Shown here one piece after another: positions 6,395 through 7,246 of a DNA stretch of 7,246 nucleotides (the stretch's first letter is position 1; the number at the start of each line of letters is the position of its first letter). The stretch is taken from NCBI GenBank assembly GCA_030624545.1, contig JAUXJX010000091.1:1-7246 (forward strand). Direction: 5' to 3'. A model generated the notes under the pieces. That model was not told the DNA's origin. It did not search any database and saw only the letters and a list, made by a program, of their open reading frames with translations. The position numbers were made by a program, and so were the translations under genes. The DNA comes from Bacteroidota bacterium. GTDB taxonomy: Bacteria > Zhuqueibacterota > JdFR-76 > DREG01.

Positions 6395-6460
6395 CCACGG
6401 AGCCACAGAGGACACTGAGAAGTAAACAATTCGATCTCCGTGTTCTCTGTGTCTCTGTGG
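6395..6460. repeat. Long imperfect inverted repeat of CACAGAG-type units
   Basis: The 25-base left arm (6395-6419) and the reverse complement of the right arm (6436-6460) agree at 21 positions, around a 16-base loop. Each arm is three units of about 9 bases, CCACGGAGC, CACAGAGGA and CACTGAG on the left. The element lies between the peptidase and oxidoreductase genes and ends 23 bases before the oxidoreductase ATG. In RNA it would form a stable hairpin. It resembles the 1459-1544 element in layout but not in base sequence. Confidence 0.8.
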
Positions 6461-6538
6461 CAGAACAAATTAGATTTTCACTTGGCTAAATGTATGAAAA
6501 ATCTGGGCTTCAATCAAACGTAAATTGCAAAAATTGCC

Positions 6539-7246
6539 TCACTCCTCAATCAGCCATGGGATGACCTTCTCCAGCGGCAGCGCCTCGACCTTTCTCCCGC
6601 GAAAGCCGGTCATGGTTTCCGCCTTAAATAGAGAATTGTAGATCGCTTCTTCGGTCGCCTCGACGACGGCGAGGAAAAGCGGACTCATCCTGTCATTTGG
6701 CAGTTGGTCGACTTCGTCAACCGGCCGCCTGTTATCCATGTCATTTCTGTTTTTTCGATAGGTAGTGAAGGCGATTACATAATCGCCGCTGCCGTTGCTC
6801 ATGAATCCCCCGGTTCTGGCGATGCCGAGCAGAGCGCGTTTGGCAAGGCGCTGCAGGTTTCTTGCGGAAAGCGGTGCATCGGTGGCGACAACGATTGCGC
6901 AGGAGCCTTCTTCCTGCAGATCGCTTCGCATGTAGTACTGATTCAATTTCTGCCCAACGGGAACTCCGTTGATCTGCAGAATGCCGCCAAAGTTGGTCTG
7001 TGCAAGTACCCCGACTGTGTAGCCGCCCCTGGATTCCGGGATCACCCTCGATGAAGTACCAATGCCGCCCTTAAATCCAAAGCAGACCGTTCCCGTGCCG
7101 GCGCCCACGTTGCCTTCTTCCACCGGCCCCTCTTTCGCCGATTTGATTGCTTCGAAGACATCTGCCCGCGTAACCGGCCGATTGCGAATGTCATTCAGCC
7201 GGCTATCGTTGGTCTCGCCCACAACCGGATTGAAGGAGTGCACACC
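6539..7246 (-). CDS. P1 (S58, DmpA-like) self-processing aminopeptidase, N-terminus beyond the window
   Basis: 235 residues are visible, and the frame stays open at the window end. Family members are about 340-375 residues, so roughly the first 110-130 are missing. The region fits the DmpA/BapA family of N-terminal nucleophile hydrolases, which release N-terminal amino acids from small peptides and amides. The landmarks are PVVGETNDSRLNDI near the start, GNVGAGTGTVCFGFKGGIG (45-63), VLAQTNFG with a conserved asparagine (N85), and EEGSCAIVVATDAPLS. In the last motif the expected self-cleavage falls between G114 and S115, making S115 the nucleophile at the start of the beta chain. FMSNGSGDYVIAF and the helix VVEATEEAIYNSLFKAETMTG complete the domain. 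The export state cannot be judged without the N-terminus. The next gene, an oxidoreductase, starts 167 bases downstream across an inverted repeat, so co-transcription is uncertain. Confidence 0.9.
   Translation of the reverse strand, partial: GVHSFNPVVGETNDSRLNDIRNRPVTRADVFEAIKSAKEGPVEEGNVGAGTGTVCFGFKGGIGTSSRVIPESRGGYTVGVLAQTNFGGILQINGVPVGQKLNQYYMRSDLQEEGSCAIVVATDAPLSARNLQRLAKRALLGIARTGGFMSNGSGDYVIAFTTYRKNRNDMDNRRPVDEVDQLPNDRMSPLFLAVVEATEEAIYNSLFKAETMTGFRGRKVEALPLEKVIPWLIEE

Overview
The window comes from a Gram-negative bacterium of roughly balanced base composition. The evidence is an outer-membrane-type beta-barrel protein with a signal peptide, a probable cell-surface sugar gene pair, and Shine-Dalgarno sites of the AAGGAG type. 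The gaps hold short periodic repeats of kinds I associate with Desulfobacterota, KSB1/Calditrichota-like and related environmental lineages. That placement is inference from memory. Nothing in the window is a plasmid, phage or transposase gene, so it reads as ordinary chromosome.

Left part (1-1451, + strand). A cut-off reading frame ends at 193. A strong sigma70-type promoter (343-371) follows, with a leader that can fold in competing ways, then a DUF3467 protein (450-782) and a small secreted beta-barrel protein (858-1451).

Middle part (1552-4060, - strand). tdh is transcribed first and kbl second. Together they form the two-step threonine-to-glycine route: L-threonine is oxidised to 2-amino-3-ketobutyrate, which CoA cleaves to glycine and acetyl-CoA. 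The 280-base gap between them carries two blocks of an ATCCGTG repeat and a separate GC-rich hairpin. A short + strand gene for a 52-residue charged protein (4280-4438) sits in the next gap.

Right part (4518-7246, - strand). A DmpA-type (S58/P1) self-cleaving peptidase, cut off by the window end, is followed by a Gfo/Idh/MocA oxidoreductase and a left-handed beta-helix acyltransferase. The last two probably modify a nucleotide sugar for a surface glycan; the aminotransferase such a pathway usually needs is not in the window.

The most unusual content is between the genes. Two intergenic gaps hold imperfect inverted repeats whose arms consist of about three 9-base units, and the tdh-kbl gap holds related direct units. 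I found no convincing new multi-gene system. The best leads are the orphan 52-residue protein, the foldable DUF3467 leader, and the shared architecture of the repeats.
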